Assembly: GCA_002448975.1 (NCBI GenBank)
Contig: DKBO01000096.1
Span: 1,811 to 8,157, forward strand
Origin: Nitrospiraceae bacterium UBA6898
Lineage (GTDB): Bacteria; Nitrospirota; Thermodesulfovibrionia; Thermodesulfovibrionales; UBA6898
Direction of reading: 5' to 3'
Length of the DNA stretch: 6,347 bases
The position numbers and the translations under genes were made by a program. Below, one piece after another: positions 5,277-6,347 of this stretch; positions within the stretch are counted from its first letter, which is position 1, and the number at the start of each line of letters is the position of its first letter. Below the pieces are notes generated by a model. The model saw only the letters and a list, made by a program, of their open reading frames with translations, ran no database searches and was not told where the DNA came from.

Positions 5277-6347
5277 GATGTGCGCTGGTAATACCCTCAT
5301 GGGTGCCTGAAGATATCTTCTCCTCAAAGACCGCAGCCTCTCAGATCAATTACTGGCAGCCTCTCGGCACGCTGTATGTGGCGGCCGTGCTGAGGCGGGC
5401 CGGTCATGAGGTCATTTTTGTGAACGGAGCATTCATGACCCACGAGCAGCTCCTGCGGGACGTTCGGGCATTCGATCCCCAGTTCATCGGCATCTATTCG
5501 ACCACCTTCGGCTGGAACAGGGCGAAAAAGACAGCAGCAGATCTGAGGGCAATGCTGCATAATGTCTTCATCTGCACCGGCGGGCCGTATCCGATCGCAG
5601 TTCAGGAAAGATGTCTTGAGGATGCGGGCACCTTGTTTGATGCCGTCGTTACCGGAGAGGGAGAATATACCTGTGTTGAGATTTTGGACAGGCTCGCGGC
5701 AGGCAAAGGACTGGAGGGGGTGGCCGGGACCATATTCCGATCAGGAGAAACGGTGGTAAAGAATCCTCCGAGGCCGCTCATGGAAGACCTTGACGAACTT
5801 CCTTTCCCTGCTCGGGACCTTCTTGGCGACGCAATGAAGTATATCCCGCCTCCTGCGACGTATAAACGGAAGCCCGTTGCGGTGCTGATGACCTCGCGGG
5901 GATGCAACAGGCGCTGCATCTACTGCTTCCAGATCGACAAACACCGGGAAAAGGGGATCCGCTTCCGCAGCGTTGAAAATGTGCTGCAGGAGATCGAACA
6001 CTGCCTTGCCTTGGGCTACCGGGAGATAAAGTTCATCGATGATACCCTTGCTGCTGATTATGACCGGGCCATGCAGATCGCTTGTGAGATCAAGAGACGG
6101 AGGCTCGACTTCACGTGGTTTGCTTCTGCCTGCGTGAACCAGGTGGACCAGCCCCTGCTTCAGGCATTCAAGGATGCAGGATGCTGGGCCATCCTCTTTG
6201 GCGCGGAGAGCGGAGTACAGAAGAACCTCAACACCATACGCAAGGGCACGACCCTCGATCAGATACACGAGGCGGTCCGTGCCGCAAAGGAGGTGGGCAT
6301 CAGGGTCAGCACGCCCTTCCTGTTCGGCATCCCCGGCGAGACCTACG
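5273..6347 (+). CDS. B12-binding domain radical SAM protein (partial, 3' end beyond the window)
   Basis: The 358 residues visible show the layout of class B (cobalamin-dependent) radical SAM enzymes, many of which are C-methylases or ring-forming enzymes on lipids, tetrapyrroles or natural products. An N-terminal cobalamin-binding Rossmann domain spans about 1-140, with PLGTLYVAAVLRRAGHEV (30-47), the TGGP loop (102-105) and VVTGEGEYT (125-133). A linker carrying DLDELPFPARDLL (172-184) follows. The radical SAM barrel then begins with the [4Fe-4S] motif CNRRCIYC (Cys211, Cys215, Cys218), FIDDT (254-258), GAESGVQ (310-316) and FLFGIPGET (349-357). The base-off DxHxxG cobalamin motif is absent, as is common in this class. 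The frame stays open to the last base, so the barrel end and any C-terminal domain are missing. The ATG at 5273 shares ATGA with the stop of the FAD gene, indicating translational coupling; AGG at 5261-5263 is a weak ribosome binding site. The substrate cannot be told from the sequence. Confidence 0.93.
   Translation, partial: MRCALVIPSWVPEDIFSSKTAASQINYWQPLGTLYVAAVLRRAGHEVIFVNGAFMTHEQLLRDVRAFDPQFIGIYSTTFGWNRAKKTAADLRAMLHNVFICTGGPYPIAVQERCLEDAGTLFDAVVTGEGEYTCVEILDRLAAGKGLEGVAGTIFRSGETVVKNPPRPLMEDLDELPFPARDLLGDAMKYIPPPATYKRKPVAVLMTSRGCNRRCIYCFQIDKHREKGIRFRSVENVLQEIEHCLALGYREIKFIDDTLAADYDRAMQIACEIKRRRLDFTWFASACVNQVDQPLLQAFKDAGCWAILFGAESGVQKNLNTIRKGTTLDQIHEAVRAAKEVGIRVSTPFLFGIPGETY

Overview
This is a densely packed, moderately GC-rich bacterial chromosomal segment in which every supported gene lies on the + strand. 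I find no insertion sequence, CRISPR array, integrase or phage gene. The order tRNA-Gln, prs, rplY/ctc, pth is a conserved housekeeping arrangement in Gram-negative anaerobe lineages such as Desulfobacterota and Nitrospirota. Together with a YeeE/YedE-type sulfur transporter and a cobalamin-type radical SAM enzyme, this suggests an anaerobic or sulfur-metabolising bacterium of one of those phyla. That placement is an inference from gene order and protein style and is not proven here.

Layout. Bases 1-21 are the 3' end of a tRNA, best read as tRNA-Gln with an encoded CCA. Bases 22-98 are a short leader with no supported gene. Bases 102-2304 hold a tight three-gene unit: ribose-phosphate pyrophosphokinase (PRPP synthesis), ribosomal protein L25/Ctc in its long two-domain form, and peptidyl-tRNA hydrolase, which uses a TTG start 3 nt after the L25 stop. 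Bases 2305-2392 carry a sigma70-like promoter and Shine-Dalgarno site for a free-standing YeeE/YedE family sulfur-compound transporter (2393-3481). That gene is closed off by a very strong intrinsic terminator (3502-3550).

Beyond the terminator a new unit begins: a 77-residue protein whose predicted secondary-structure pattern resembles TusA but lacks the Cys-Pro active site and ends in Cys-Gly-Cys (3611-3844); an FAD-dependent oxidoreductase of the UDP-galactopyranose mutase/protoporphyrinogen-oxidase-like superfamily (3849-5276); and a B12-binding radical SAM enzyme that starts by ATGA overlap at 5273 and runs off the window at 6347. The 4-nt gap and the 4-nt overlap make this a probable translationally coupled operon continuing to the right.

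Functionally, the left half is nucleotide and translation housekeeping, the middle is a single-gene sulfur uptake unit, and the right half looks like the start of a redox/radical modification operon, perhaps for an envelope lipid or glycan. The least explained elements are the cysteine-less TusA-like protein and the product of the FAD/radical-SAM pair.
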